Assembly: GCA_963971575.1 (NCBI GenBank)
Contig: OZ020617.1
Coordinates: 39,027,626 to 39,091,625 of the forward strand
Direction of reading: 5' to 3'
Source of the DNA: Liopterus haemorrhoidalis
Lineage: Eukaryota; Arthropoda; Insecta; Coleoptera; Dytiscidae
DNA length: 64,000 bases
Shown here: positions 21,020 to 33,150 of the stretch, piece after piece
Layout: each line of letters opens with the position of its first letter
How positions within the stretch are numbered: position 1 is the first letter of the stretch
Position numbers and translations under genes: made by a program
The notes under the pieces: model-generated
The model's input: the letters and a program-made list of their open reading frames with translations, nothing else
Databases searched by the model: none
What the model was told of the DNA's origin: nothing

Positions 21020-21801
21020 ACAGGCCTGCGAAGTTATTGCTGTTTTTACAAACGACCCCTAGATGGCTATAATGAAATGTGTCATTACTATAGTCGTAAA
21101 ATTTGACATTTGTTACTGTGAAATCAATCAACTTATAAATTGAACGAGTAGTTTTTTGACAGTGAGTGTTTGAAAAAAAAACAAGTTTGTGAAAAAAATG
21201 GATATTTTGGAAGCTTTTAACTCAACGGCAATGCATAGATTCGCTTCGTTCAACTTTTGGTAATGAAGCACCATCAGAAAAGAATGTTTGCAATTGGTTT
21301 TCAGAATTTCGTCGTGGTCGTGCGTCCGTCAGTGATGAAGCTTGTGAAGGCCGACCAAAATCTGTTGTGATTCAAAAGAACGTGCTGTTCGCAAAATGAT
21401 TGAAGAAGATCGGCATGTGACATACCGTGAGATAGAGGCATCCTTTGGCATATAGCAGATTGCAATACATTCGGTTTTGCATGAACATTTAGCTGTGAAA
21501 AAGATCTGTTCCCGATGGATTCCGCATAATTTGACCGAAGCTAAAAAAAAAGGCTCGTGTTTATTAGTGTAAGGGAATGCTAAAAAAATTCAACCTTGGC
21601 ACTGCAAAATCCGTATAAAACATCGTTACAGGTGACGAAATTTGTATTTATTCATATGAACTGGGAATTAAGCAACAATCTACTGTTTGTGTCTTCTAAG
21701 ATGAATCGAAACCCACAAAAGTTGTTCATTCACGAAGCACTTCCAAGATGATCGCTTGTTTCTTCGGTTGTACTGGACATGTCGCAACCATTCCTTTAGA
21801 G

Positions 21802-22129
21802 CAGTGGTTCTCAACCAGGGTGCCGCGGCACCCTGGGGTGCCGCAAGCACATGAAAAGGGTGCCGCGAGCTTTTCAAAATAATGTGCCCGTCAAGGTCAA
21901 ATTTCTCACTAACCTAAGAAATATTTATCGTTTATAAATTTTCGAATGATCTTTAAATACATATTATGTAATTGTAATATTATTGTTTTTTTTTCCAACA
22001 TCACAATTATACTTTTGATTGATTATACTTTAAATTGACTAAATAGTGACATATTTAATAGTAGGGTGCCGCGAAGATCTCACATTTTGCATAGGGGTGC
22101 CTTCACCTATAAAAGGTTGAGAACCACTG
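21802..22129. mobile_element. hAT MITE in the mariner, with 8-bp target duplication
   Basis: Perfect CTTTAGAG duplications at 21794-21801 and 22130-22137. Ends CAGTGGTTCTCAACC and its complement. Internal GGTGCCGCGGCACCCTGGGG is itself palindromic. The 8-bp duplication and the CAGTGGTT ends identify a non-autonomous hAT. No coding capacity. Confidence 0.93.
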
Positions 22130-22213
22130 CTTTAGAGGATCGAAGAATAGTTAATGCTCAATGGTATATAACAATTTGTTTGTCAGAAGTCATCGACAAA
22201 ATTAGGAAAAACA

Positions 22214-23226
22214 TGTAAGGGAGGTAATTTTGGTATTATTTCATAAATAAATTCAGTATAATCATTCAATTAGAGTAAAATATTTAAAATGTTAAATGCT
22301 AAAAAATTATCTATTTCTTAGAAAGGGCATTCAAAATAAGGGTAGACATGTTTATTATTTTAACTTGACACTTTTGAAAATGTAACATGAAAAGTGAATC
22401 GTAAAGTGTTTTGTCAAAAATTCACGTCAACCATAATAATTAATTACGCACATAAATAATAATTAATTTTTGTCTGAAATATAAATATTATGGTTGGGTT
22501 ATTTTCTAATGGGATACTTATCTAAGTTATTACCATTAAATTGTGAATTTTAAGATAGTACAAGACGGACAGTCAAGGGGGTGTGAAATGACATTTTACA
22601 GCTGGGCGATGTAAGCTTTTCAGGGTGGTTCTATTTTTATAGGTAGTTGATTTTAAACCGTTATAACGTTAGGATGTAAGAGTTGAGTCTAAAGAGTGAA
22701 GGAGTTAAGTCGATTTTTAAGTCGAGTGAAATTTTGTTAATCATAGGTTAGAGACAATTAGTGTGTTCGGTCGGACAAGTAAAATGTAACAAGTAATTCC
22801 GTATGGAACGTTAGTGTACTGACCAGCTAAAAAGGGGAGAGACAATATTTAGAAACATGTAGTGGTTAAATTAGTATTTGGTGTAAAGTGTGTCTAGTGT
22901 GTGCGAATGTGTGTCTCTTTTGGATTTAGCTGTATCGACGTAATTGTAAGTCTAGTGTAATTAGTGTAAATATTTAAACCTTATCATAATTAAAGTAGAT
23001 TAGCTAAAATGTAGAGTTTAATTGAACAACCCTTAATCCTTCCAAGAATCATAGCAACCAGCTATCGAACTAATAAGAGGTGGGTCCAGACTTGATCCTC
23101 TCGCAAGTCTTGGAACCCATAATGTGAGGGAGACCTAAAGTTGAGGGATGTACAGAGTAAGTACAAATGAAATAAATAAATCAGCCAACCGTGATATTTT
23201 TAATTTATATATCAGAGCTCCCCACA
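22214..23226 (+). mobile_element. solo LTR (Gypsy-like) in the mariner
   Basis: About 1 kb bounded by TGTAAGGGAG and CTCCCCACA, with TG...CA ends and a 4-bp duplication AACA at 22210-22213 and 23227-23230. It breaks the mariner between EVIDKIRKN and QKRRIILHYDN. A poly(A) signal-like AATAAATAAAT occurs near 23172. A 4-bp duplication is usual for Gypsy and 5 bp for Copia and BEL, so Gypsy is favoured. No internal region remains, which implies LTR-LTR recombination. Confidence 0.75.
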
Positions 23227-23632
23227 AACAATCAAAAACGTCGCATCATTCTTCATTATGACAATGCAAGCTCCCACACAGCATGTCAAACAATTGATTA
23301 TTTGAAGGAGAAAACATCGAATTAATGTATCATAGCCCGTATTCGCCTGATTTATCCCCTAATGATTTTTTTTTGTTCCCTAATGTCAAACAAAAAATGC
23401 GTGGACAGCGATTTTTATCACCTCAAAAAGCTGTTGAAGCCTTCGAAAACCATGTTTTTGAGATACCAACTTCAGAGTGGAAAAAATGTTTCGAGAATTC
23501 GTTTGAGCGCTTGCAAAAGTATATAAATCTTAAAGGCGAATATTTTGAAAAGCAAACAGTTTGTTCCAAAAAAACTAAGAAAGAAAAATCTTTTTTAGTT
23601 TTCTGTAAAAACTTAAAAGGTAGCCCACGTAT

Positions 23633-24766
23633 GCACAATATCAATAGGTTGAGAGAAACGAAGTATTGGAAGAAAAATTGGCCCAAAAATCTGAGGAAAT
23701 GTTTCAAATTTACATTTATAGAGATATTTCGAATGCCAGCGTGACAGTATGGATTGCAACAATAATAGCCATGGTTCGAAACAGATAAAGCAAAAGAAGA
23801 AGAAAGTATGCACACTATGAAACAAAATACCAAGCCTCCAAATCAGGATTGAAATCTTGTGTTTATAAAAAAGGTGTTTATAATGAGAAAGAAAACACAC
23901 ACGTTCACTGAAAATCACTGGAAAAATAATTTACTATATAATTCAAAAGGGAAAAATATATGAGTAGACGATGAAAGATTTGAATCCAAAAGTAATTAGG
24001 TCTAACACTTTATTTCTCGTTGATCTTTCAAGTGGGAGTACAACCTTAGAAACACCAATTTGAAATGGTCATTAGTGAATCTCCCCCTAAAAGCGATTAA
24101 GACAAACTATTCTCTGGTTAATCGAACACAAAACTTAATACTGAAAATTAATCTGTGTTGGGGTTTGTGGATGTTATGTATAAATTAATTTAGACCGCTT
24201 AATGTAATATATATTGGTATCGATACTACTATATCAAAATTATTTTTCATGAATGACTGCGGTTAGTGGAATAAATTATTGGTCAGTTTTAATACCAATT
24301 GGTAGATAATTATACGATTTGAATACAATGATTTACAGACATTAGATTTTGAACAAAATGAATATCCAGCAATGAATAGAAATTTGTTTTAAGAGTATCT
24401 GTTTCCAAATGATTTACTGGGAAAAGCCAATGGGAAAATTTCGCTAAACATAAATTGATATTTATGTTCCTTGATGCTAGTTTATGATATTATGGTTACT
24501 GAGATCTTACTAAAATAAGAACGAGTAAAATTTGATAGAACCAACCGAGTATTATAGTCGGATTGCTGATAGGTGACTCTTACATGTATGTATCAAGTAG
24601 TGCATTCATATAATAATCTAGTTACCATTTTTCAGCGATTTTAAAAATGTTTTTTGTTATTTGTCTTAGCTGTCAGTGTCTATTAATAATATTTATTAAT
24701 AGACCTTACGGCCAATTATTAAATTCACAAACTTTAATTTTAAATCTGCTGGAATATTTTAGTTAA
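23633..24766. other. no recognisable feature
   Basis: Overlapping open frames on both strands (23613-23918) have no domain. The remainder is AT-rich. Confidence 0.45.
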
Positions 24767-25288
24767 GAAAAAGAGAACAATGAGCCACTTATTTCTCTAT
24801 CTTGTGTCCATCAAAGAGTAGCAGCTGCCTTAAAGATTTCGGAATCAACAATTCGTAGAATTATAAAATGTAATAAATCTGAACTTTTCACTAACAAAAT
24901 CATGAGAAAACGAAGGAAATTAAAATCTGAACCAGTTTATTTTATTGATACATTGACACAAACGTATGGTCATGAAGTACTAAGATTACCTCCTTATCAC
25001 TGCCAGTTTAACCCCATTGAACTAATTTGGGGTATAACAATAAATTATTATGATAGACATATTGGTAAAAACGGATATAGTGATAACGAAGTTTTGAAAA
25101 TGTGGCAAGTAGCCTGTGATCAAATTAGTTGTGAAACTTGGGCAAAATCTGTTAAAAAAATCGAAAATTTAATAAATGAATGGTGGGAAAAGGAAATGAT
25201 TATTGATGATATTAATCCAATAATAATAAATACAAGAAATGACAGCGATAGTTCAGATGACGACGATATCGTGCATTACAGTGACTAA
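24767..25288 (+). pseudogene. IS630/Tc1-like DDE transposase, internally deleted
   Basis: One frame is open from 24767 to the TAA at 25286-25288 (173 codons). It starts with an HTH segment (HQRVAAALKISESTIRRIIK) and a basic stretch (MRKRRKLKSEP). It then jumps directly to the C-terminal catalytic part, GHEVLRLPPYHCQFNPIELI with the final acidic residue, then WWEKE and an acidic tail ending HYSD. The first two catalytic Asp regions are missing without breaking the frame, so the deletion was in frame. The first ATG is at 24902, after the HTH. It belongs to the DDE superfamily of IS630-Tc1-mariner type common in aphids and beetles. An in-frame HTH-to-C-terminal fusion could in principle still make a protein, but there is no sign of selection to judge by. 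Confidence 0.8.
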
Positions 25289-26974
25289 TTTTTTTTAAAT
25301 AAAAATAAACATTTAAATACAACTTGTAGCAATATATTATATGAATAAATATATTTTTACTTAATATTTTATTTTATTTGTACTTAAAGGAAACATAAAA
25401 ATTTAATTTAATTAAACAACAAATTATAATCCAAAATTTAGGTATGAGTATAAATTTTTCCTTATTTATAATTATTACCTTAAAATTAATAATTTGGTTT
25501 GTTTGAGTACTGCTGTGAATTTATTTTCGTGCTCTAATTAGTAAAGATATCTACGAATCATGCTGTTTCTGTCTAATGCTTTGTTTTCAATTTAAGGTAA
25601 GAGTTATTTCAAATAAGTGTTTAATGGGCTATACTATGTACATATCTCGCTTAAATTGATTTAAGCGCCATGAATGAAACCACATTTCGTTAAAAAATTT
25701 AAATTGGCACGACAAGCAACATTTCTCTTAGCACTCAACCAGTTATTTGATATTTTATTCTCAATTCAACAAAACAAAAAAGTAATTGACAGAGGAGTCC
25801 ATGTATTTTCGGTGAAACATGAATAAGTGAAGACAAATAAATAAACTAAATAAAAGGTAAATCTTAACATCACAAAATATTGTGAAAGATTAAATTGAAA
25901 ATTTATATTGATTTTATTGCCATATCCATGTAATAAGAGTGATATGAATGATAATAAATGAACAATACTGCGGCCCGGAAACTTCTCTTGCTGGGTACCG
26001 TTTCTTGTACATATTTATCGCATAATAACTATTCTTATGATACAAAATGTACGGCTCAAACATAACAACGTCAAGTCATGTGTAAAATTATTTATTTTCA
26101 TATCGACTATTAATCCAGCAAATAGTATTGGCAAATAACAAATAAACTAACAAAAAGTAATGAAACTTGTATAAAAATGAAAAAAAAAAAAATTATCTGT
26201 GAGTAATTTACATAAGTTAAACAACTTTAATAATCAGAATTATTAATTATAAATTAATATTTAATATAGATTAAATTCAAATTTATTTCAAATAAAATTT
26301 TATAATTTTGCATCATTGTCCTTCCATAGTTTACTAGTTTTGGCAAAAGTAGTTTGTCACATTTTGAAATAGTTGCAGTACTTGGGTTTTGAAAAATAAA
26401 TTTCCAGGAAATGTTTTGCTTTTAACCACGTGGTTGTAAAATTTAAACATAAACTCAACACTTAATTGCAATTTTATTTCAGTTCTTTATCTGCACCAAA
26501 CACTTGCGAAAACTACGTGTTATACCACCTATACATATAATTAAAAAAAACAGGAATACGTCTAATTTTAACAAAGACGCTCATACTGCCCACAAATAAT
26601 CTACTTTTGTCACACCACTACAAATTTTAAACTGACAGACTGTTTTAGAGGTCTTCAACGTATCGGATGCGGGGAACCAAATATATTTTAAATGTCTCAC
26701 TGTTCTCCATATCTCACTGTTACTCATATCCCCCTATTCAAAGATTTATCTTGTCAAAGATATATCAGCATTTATCCTGATTAGGTGGCAAAGCCACCTG
26801 CGTCAATACAATCTTACAATATTTACTTCTGATATTAATGTCCTGATATCCTGATAAAGATTTTTTAGTTCGTGATTCATATGTACGATTCATAGGTACG
26901 TGTATTTGTAACAGGATTTAATTGTCGTATGCGTCGTATCTACTTTCTAAGGCCTTTTTTTTTGTCCCTCCTCA
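25289..26974. other. no recognisable feature
   Basis: Very AT-rich, with poly-A runs and no conserved frames. Confidence 0.5.
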
Positions 26975-27335
26975 GTGACGGTTCGCAAACTCTACACAAC
27001 CTACGTGAGGCCACATCTGGAATTTGCGGTTTCCGTATGGTCGCCGCACCTCAAGCGAGACATTATAGATCTGGAACAAGTCCAACGGCGCTTCACCAGA
27101 TTGGCACATGGTTTTCAGGGACTGTCAAATGACGAAAGACTTGTGTAACTTAAACTCTCTACTCTTTGGAAAAAACGTTTACGTGGTGACCTTATAACTA
27201 TGTTCTAAATAGTGCATGGCGATTTCCAGTGAGACTTGTCCAATCTACATACTTTCAACACCGACATACGTCTAAAAGGACATAGTTTCAAACTAAAACG
27301 GGACAAATTTAAGAAAAATAATTACGGGAAAAGTA
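26975..27335 (+). pseudogene. CR1/Jockey-like reverse transcriptase C-terminal fragment
   Basis: From 26981 the frame reads VRKLYTTYVRPHLEFAVSVW, SPHLKRDIIDLEQVQRRFTR, GLSNDERLV, a stop at 27146-27148, LKLSTLWKKRLRGDLITMF, another stop, then GHSFKLKRDKFKKN. This is the standard LINE RT tail (TYVRPHLEYAVQVWSPHLKKD...VQRRFTRL...LEERRLRGDLI). It is 5' truncated. A hAT-like terminus CAGGGACGTAGCCAGG follows at 27436. Confidence 0.88.
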
Positions 27336-27606
27336 TAAGGGCAATATAAAATATGTACATCGAAAAAAAAAATGTTGCACAACAAAATATGTTTCGATAA
27401 AAATCATGTTCCTATTGTCTTAATACAGCTACCCTCAGGGACGTAGCCAGGGGGGGCAAAGGGGGCATTTGCCTCCCCCCCCCCCAGGATAGTTTACCTT
27501 ATATAAAATATAATTTAAGTTGTTAGAAGTTTTCTTCACCAGACGTGAAGAAAATTTATAAATTTACCGAAGTTTTATTATTTAATATACTACAAAAGAC
27601 CTAGAA

Positions 27607-28400
27607 CAGGGGTCGGCAACCTGCGGCTCTTTTAGAAAATTTTGTGGCTCTTAGAAAATTGGCTGGTTTTTATTTTAATATAATCTATTTTTTAATTTTC
27701 AACTTTCTGCCTGTACTATACAGGTTTTGTATTTTTCAGAATGTTTTAATTGGTAATTCCCCGAGTTACTGCATATTTCCTTTTAGAAGAAGTTATTTGT
27801 TTCGAAAAAAAGTTATCTATATTTGTGAATGATTTACGTGCAAAAACATTTTTACATTTTATTAATTTACAAAAACATGTTACTAATGCAATTTTTTTTG
27901 CACAAACTATTGTTAACATGAAAGAAGCTTTTCGAGATAGATTTAAAGAGTTTAGAAAATATAAAGCTACACTAGCTTTTTTGACATAACCAATTGGAGT
28001 AGATATGTAGCAATTACAATCAATTTGGATTTGAAATCCAAAGGTTTATGGAATTATATATTCTTAAAACTTAATTCTGAACTGGAAAATTTAGAAAGAA
28101 AAAAGTGAATTTTATCTTCCCAGCATAAGTGGACCGAAATTCGCAATCTTCAAAATGTAGATAAAGTTCTTTTCGAAGCTTGGAACCGTCTTCCAGAATC
28201 GTTCAATCTTTTAAAAATTATGCTTTTGAGCTACTGACAATTTTCGGATCCACATATTACTGTAAGCAAATCTTTTCACATATGAAATTAATAAAGAGTC
28301 AGTTAAGATGTAATCTTACTGACCTGAAACTAGAGTGCTGCCTTAAGTTAAAGATTATATATTCACCAAATATTGAAGTCTTATAGACCACTATACAGGA
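27607..28400 (+). pseudogene. hAT transposase remnant with left terminus
   Basis: The left end CAGGGGTCGGCAACCTGC is a typical hAT terminus. Coding relics follow: EEVICFEKKLSIFVNDLRAK and FLHFINLQKHV in one frame (27750-27989), LYILKLNSELENLERKK later, and the C-terminal dimerisation domain at 28205-28386 (ELLTIFGSTYYCKQIFSHMK, LIKSQLRCNLTDLKLECCLK). The order matches hAT proteins of the group that gave rise to the ZBED5-like genes. Frameshifts occur between blocks, and the zinc finger and most of the DDE core are missing. No right terminus or 8-bp duplication could be paired. Confidence 0.82.
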
Positions 28401-28509
28401 GCAATCGTCCCATTAAAAAATTATATTGTAATATACAGGCAACTACAATAGGTATCACAAACTAAATGACAGCCAACCTAACCTTATTTTCCATATAATA
28501 GTTAAGTTA

Positions 28510-28840
28510 GGGTGTTTTCCCACACACACCGGCAAAACCGTTGCCGGCGCCGGTAACGCCAATATACTACCCACTGAAGTTTTTCATACTAAACGTCATC
28601 GACTGTGCAGTTTTGCCATCGGACATGTGTGCTTTTATCATCATACGTTACCGCAGAAGAAAGTACCGAAGAGGCAAAAATAGACTGGACACATCCCCTG
28701 TTGACTGTTAGATACTAGGAAGGCAGTTATTACTTTGGAAAACTTAGAGAGGATGTCAAAATTCGTCAGTTACTTTCATACGAGAACAAGTATTTTGTAT
28801 TTTCTCGTAGAATTATCATAACATATTATTAAGCACCAGG
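28510..28840 (+). mobile_element. PIF/Harbinger 5' end with transposase N-terminal relic
   Basis: After TTA (28507-28509) the terminus GGGTGTTTTCCCACACACAC and a GC-rich CGTTGCCGGCGCCGG segment fit PIF ends. Then MCAFIIIRYRRRKYRRGKNR, a frameshift, and LENLERMSKFVSYFHTR correspond to the RRRR...WVHPLL and KFFNYFRMS N-terminal blocks. It is truncated after about 330 bp; no right end. Confidence 0.6.
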
Positions 28841-31800
28841 ATACTATAATTAAAACAATGAGATGCCAGGTCGCCATCCGATTTGTAGTGATTAACCTAT
28901 GCCCGACCTATCACGTATCACCCGACCGTATTACGTATCTATCCGTATCTATCCGTATCACCCGACCTATGCGACCATCTCTGGGCTAAGTGTGAAAAAA
29001 AAGTACCATTTCAGAGTTACTCTAAGATAAAATAAATATACAACTTGTAAAACGAAGTTTTTTCTTAGTTACGTATTACAACTTGAGATATATTATACAA
29101 AAATCAACGGCGCACTAGGCTTTGTCGTTCACTTAAACAATTTGTTGTTCAACTCAGGTGCGTACCCAGAATTTTTCTCGAAGGGCGGGGGCTTAGAATG
29201 TATTTTTTTTATAGGGGCAGGGACGGACCAGGACTTATATTCTGATCAGATCAAAAAGTCCAATTATATCTTCCAAATTCAATTAATGACCTAAAAAAAT
29301 GGTTCTTGTTTCCAAAATGCAAGTGCTGACAAAAAAAGCAAAGGTTCTCACTTCTAAAATTCAACTAATTATAAAAAAGGTCCTCGCTTCCAAAATTCTC
29401 TTATGTCCTTTCTAAACCTCCAAAAGTACTATTTTCTTGTCTTTCCCCATGTCGGAAATTTGCCTTCTTGTTCTACCTTAATTCTTTCTTCCTAGCATTC
29501 CGTTATTATTTTTCTATTCTTTTCCCTTCTGACTTTTTCCTCATATTTACTGCCCTCACATCTCTTTATATCTTTTCATACTTAGAGATTAAAATATAAT
29601 TTGCCGTTAATTAATCTCATTTTGTCGGGCTTAAAAATGTAATCTTTCAATTACTTGAAATCCCCCAATTTTTAATTTTTTGTTCTTTTCTCCAGCATTT
29701 TGTGTTGTTCATATTCATTTGAATGCTCACTTGTTGTAGTATTCTATTAGGTTTCAGGTTTTCAATAAATCGGTAAAAATTTAAACTAATATTTTAACTA
29801 GTGTCACCCAGATTTATTAAGTTCGTTTAAATAAGTATTACGGAAAAGTTAGAAGTAATAAATTTGTAAGGTAAAGAAGATTGATGAACCTGAGTGGGAA
29901 GAAAGTAGGTTATACCCAAATCTCTAAACTTTAGAGTAATGTGTGCAAGTTTAGAAAAGATAAACATCATTAGGTAAACACATAAACTAAACTATCAAGT
30001 TAACAACTGAAACCAAATAGAAAACAAGCATAAGTCACTAGAAATAGAACTAAAATATATTATAACAAAATATAGAGCAAATAAACAAAATGGAAACTAA
30101 TTTCAATTTATTTTGTTAAAAAACTGTAATTACAATGCAACTAAAAGCAGCGCATCATGTAATTTAATTTATAAATTAATTAAATGTTTTGTCTTCTTTT
30201 TTACACCTAGCGGTAAATGTCGGCACTAAAAGAACTTACTGAAGTTGAACTAATCTGATAGAGTTGATTTTAGATTTCTTTAACTGTAATCTAGTTCAAA
30301 CTAGTTCATTTTAAACGTTTTTCTTGGTGTTTACATAAGATTATTTGGTATTATCCGGTTTTCTCTGAATCGTCCCGATTCTCTAAAAGCTAAGGTTCCC
30401 TAAAAGATCTAAGTGTCCTGGTTCCTTATTCTGTATTACATTTTACAGCATGAAAAATGGAAAATCACGAAATGTGATAATATGACTATATTAAAAAAAT
30501 AATAATAACATTATAAAAAAATGATGAGCAAAAGTGAAAATCTTATAATTGGATTATTTTATTTGTAATGTGGATGTGGAGTAGTCGTGTCCGTAGATAC
30601 TAATGGAAGAGGAGGTTGTACGGGTTGCGGACAGCAATGAAAACTAATCAAATCAGCTGATAAGTTTTGAATAAGTTTTATTCTTCATCGGAGCTACAAT
30701 AGGATAATAAATATAAGTGTATAACAATAGAATGTAGTGTAACTATAATAAATATGTAATATATATAACAGCATAAATGAGAGTCATGCTCATTTTTTGT
30801 TGTTACACTATTCTTTTACGGCTGCATTCTGGAATCGTCTTTTAATTATTACACCAATATCATCCATTGTTACTCATTTTTATTTTAAATTGGATATTAC
30901 GGATTTTGCTTTTAGACCCCTTATATATACCACCCTCGAGTGGTGAGAAAAATTGGAACTATTTAAAACTTTTCTGTAAATAAAACGTCGAACGTACTTT
31001 TATAGATGGAATAATCACGTTAATACTAGTATAATTTATGAAATTGACCTTTAATTAGTATCTGGCTAATTAAATAAGTATGTGCGAAGAAAAATTAGAG
31101 TTCAAGTTACTGCCTAGTTTTTAAAATTACATATTAACTGTTTATTCAGTACATATCTGAATGTTGCTGTTTATATAGTTTGGGGTTATTCTTTCGGTTT
31201 TTTAGCCACTCAAGTATCACCAGCGATTGTTTCGCCTCTGCGACAAAATAAAATAAAAAATCCTAGTCAAAAAACCGATCTTTCACGCTCACCCTTATCA
31301 CATCCAGCTTATTTTGGAATCATTAGGCTAACTACGTCGTGCACAAATGAATTTTTATTATTCTGTCCCTAAAGTGAAGTGTCGATGAACCACCACTGGT
31401 ATCCACTAATTAAAGTATTAGTCAAAATTTTAATGTAAACCATTTGAATAACTTTTTATTGAGGAGTTTGCGAGGGCGGATTTATAAAGCGGATTACAAA
31501 AATATATAATCCCTCTAAGTCCATAACATTACACATAAAATAATTGTCAACACCCGTGAAGAGATAAGTTAATTTTGAATAAACACAGTCGTTGTGACGT
31601 TGTCAGTATGTGTGTATGTATATAATGTGTTTAGAGTTTTACAGGATTATGTTCCTTTTTTATTTCAAGCAAGCTTTTGTAATTTATTTATACAAATATT
31701 TCTTTACATAATTCACTCGTATATTAACTTTTTATAATATGGTTTAAAAAATTTAGAGAGAAAATATGACAGAATACACTTGGAGAAAATGTTAGAACAT

Positions 31801-32835
31801 ACATGTACATATATGGTATTAAATTAGGAAGGGAAAAATTGGCATGATATGGGTTACTGATGTCGCTAACCGTCAAAATACTTACTTCACCCTTGAAAGC
31901 AATTTTTTACTACATTCTGAAATATTTTTTAGTGTTCAAAACAATGACATGAAAAGATAAAAATATTTTTTGACTGTATTGAATGTTTAGAATTATTAAT
32001 GATGTGTCTGGAGTTGTGTTGTATTTTTTTTTTTTTTTTTTTTATTTCCATGGAATAAAGTAATTTTACCAAACTTTGGACTGCAGTCTGGATGATATTC
32101 GTCAGAATATGTTCTTTATTTATGTTCTAGCTGACTATTTTCGATCATTCGAGCATTATCGAAGCTACAATAAAATGATAAGGTAAAAAATACAAATATG
32201 AAGATATAATTATGTAAACTAGGGTAAAAAATGTAAAAAACATAAAGACGTAAGTGATTGTATAGTAGAATAATTAAATATAAATAAAAGTTGGTCATTA
32301 AGTCAAAAATACCGTGGTAAAAACATGTCAGAGAATAATAAATGTCAAAGTTAACAGTCGTTTAAGCCTGTCATAACATTTGAATATGTCCGATGCCCGT
32401 TGTTAAAGTTAGTTTGAATATTTAAATTTTGGTCGGTAATAGCGATATATCAATTTTTGTTCCCCACCCTATTTCCCAGAGGGTTTGATCTAAAAATCTG
32501 AAATATTTCTGAATAATGTTCATTGATGTGACCCAGAATAATTCAACAAGACATTTTTGAATACATTCAACATTTTTGATAAGATTAGTTTTTCAAAAAA
32601 TATAGATTTTTTGTATCTTGAAAAAGTTAATTATTTTTAAAAATATATTATATGGTATCAATAGAAAGCTATTAAGAGGATCCAGAACTGTACACGTAAG
32701 AAAATCACTGTAGTTGCAAATAATTCATAAAGAGTAACGAATTAAAAAAATATATATATAACAGAATCGATCACTTCTAGTAGTAGTATATATTATGTTT
32801 AAAATGGAGAATATATTCTTGACGAAAAATAATAG
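28841..32835. other. long stretch without a recognisable gene
   Basis: Includes a short degenerate array of CCGTATC and CCCGACC units (28895-28985) and a hAT-like terminus CAGGTGCGTACCCAG at 29157. Two blocks with GAGCTACAATAGGATAAT (30690) and GAAGCTACAATAAAATGATA (32161) share sequence and may be one repeat family. A T-tract lies near 32026-32044. Family-2 repeat core sequence starts near 32450. No coding evidence. Confidence 0.45.
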
Positions 32836-32891
32836 GTTATTTAAGTAAAAATTCTTGTATAATACTCGTCATAAAATTTATTTTCAAATGA

Positions 32892-32933
32892 TTAGAGACG
32901 TTTCGATTGGATACCCAATCATCTTCAGTCTAA
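32892..32933 (-). ncRNA. complete minimal hammerhead ribozyme (Penelope-like C, left arm)
   Basis: Read on the minus strand: stem I TTAGA, core CTGAAGA, one extra T, stem II GATTGG, loop GTAT, CCAATC, core GAA, stem III ACGT, cleavage C, and stem I closing TCTAA. All canonical core positions (CUGANGA and GAAA) are present, the cleavage triplet is GUC, stem I has 5 bp and stem II 6 bp. The 2-bp self-complementary stem III implies action as a dimer, as proposed for Penelope and retrozyme hammerheads. Cleavage is predicted just after the base paired at 32897. Confidence 0.8.
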
Positions 32934-33108
32934 CATTGAGCCAAGTTGTAAAAAAGATATGTCAAAAATTTCCACATTAAAATGTATGGTAAAATGTATG
33001 TATGTAGGACAGACTATCGGCCAGACAATGACGAATCGTTCCTGTCCATACCATACATTTTATGTGGAAATTTTTGACATTATATTTTTTTTACAACTTG
33101 ACTCAATA

Positions 33109-33150
33109 TTAGACTGAAGATGATTGAATACCCAATCGAAACGCCTCTAA
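33109..33150 (+). ncRNA. hammerhead ribozyme, mutated partner (Penelope-like C, right arm)
   Basis: The same architecture as the left arm: TTAGA, CTGAAGA, T, GATTG, AATACC, CAATC, GAA, then ACGCC and TCTAA. Stems I and II are intact, but the stem III palindrome ACGT has become ACGC, so the cleavage triplet is GCC in place of GUC. This should abolish or weaken cleavage. Confidence 0.7.

Larger units (their letters stand above)
21198..23560 (+). pseudogene. mariner transposase (DD34D), disrupted
   Basis: From an ATG at 21198 the pieces read as a mariner transposase: an HTH region (NEAPSEKNVCNWFSEFRRGR), the linker VTYREIEASFG and HLAVKKICSRWIPHNLTEA, then VTGDE with the first catalytic Asp. 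After the hAT MITE comes EVIDKIRKN. After the solo LTR comes RRIILHYDNASSHTACQ with the second Asp, and YHSPYSPDLSPNDFFLF with the third. It ends LKGEYFEKQ. All three catalytic Asp survive, but several frameshifts and stops (for example after NFNFW and after SFGI) plus the two insertions make it inactive. The last 110 residues are intact and uninterrupted. The subfamily cannot be assigned by eye. Confidence 0.9.
21020..23632 (+). mobile_element. mariner element interrupted by two later insertions
   Basis: A DD34D mariner whose coding region is split into three segments (21198-21793, 22138-22209, 23231-23560). The outer ends CCTGCGAAGTTATTGCTGTT at about 21024 and GTAAAAACTTAAAAGGTAGC near 23604 look like degraded inverted termini. 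Removing the hAT MITE and the solo LTR restores a continuous mariner of usual length (about 1.3 kb). Nesting gives the order: mariner first, both insertions later. Confidence 0.8.

Noticed and set aside
23423..23833. 136-codon minus-strand frame
   Set aside because: It lies antisense to the intact mariner transposase end (23231-23560) and has no domain.
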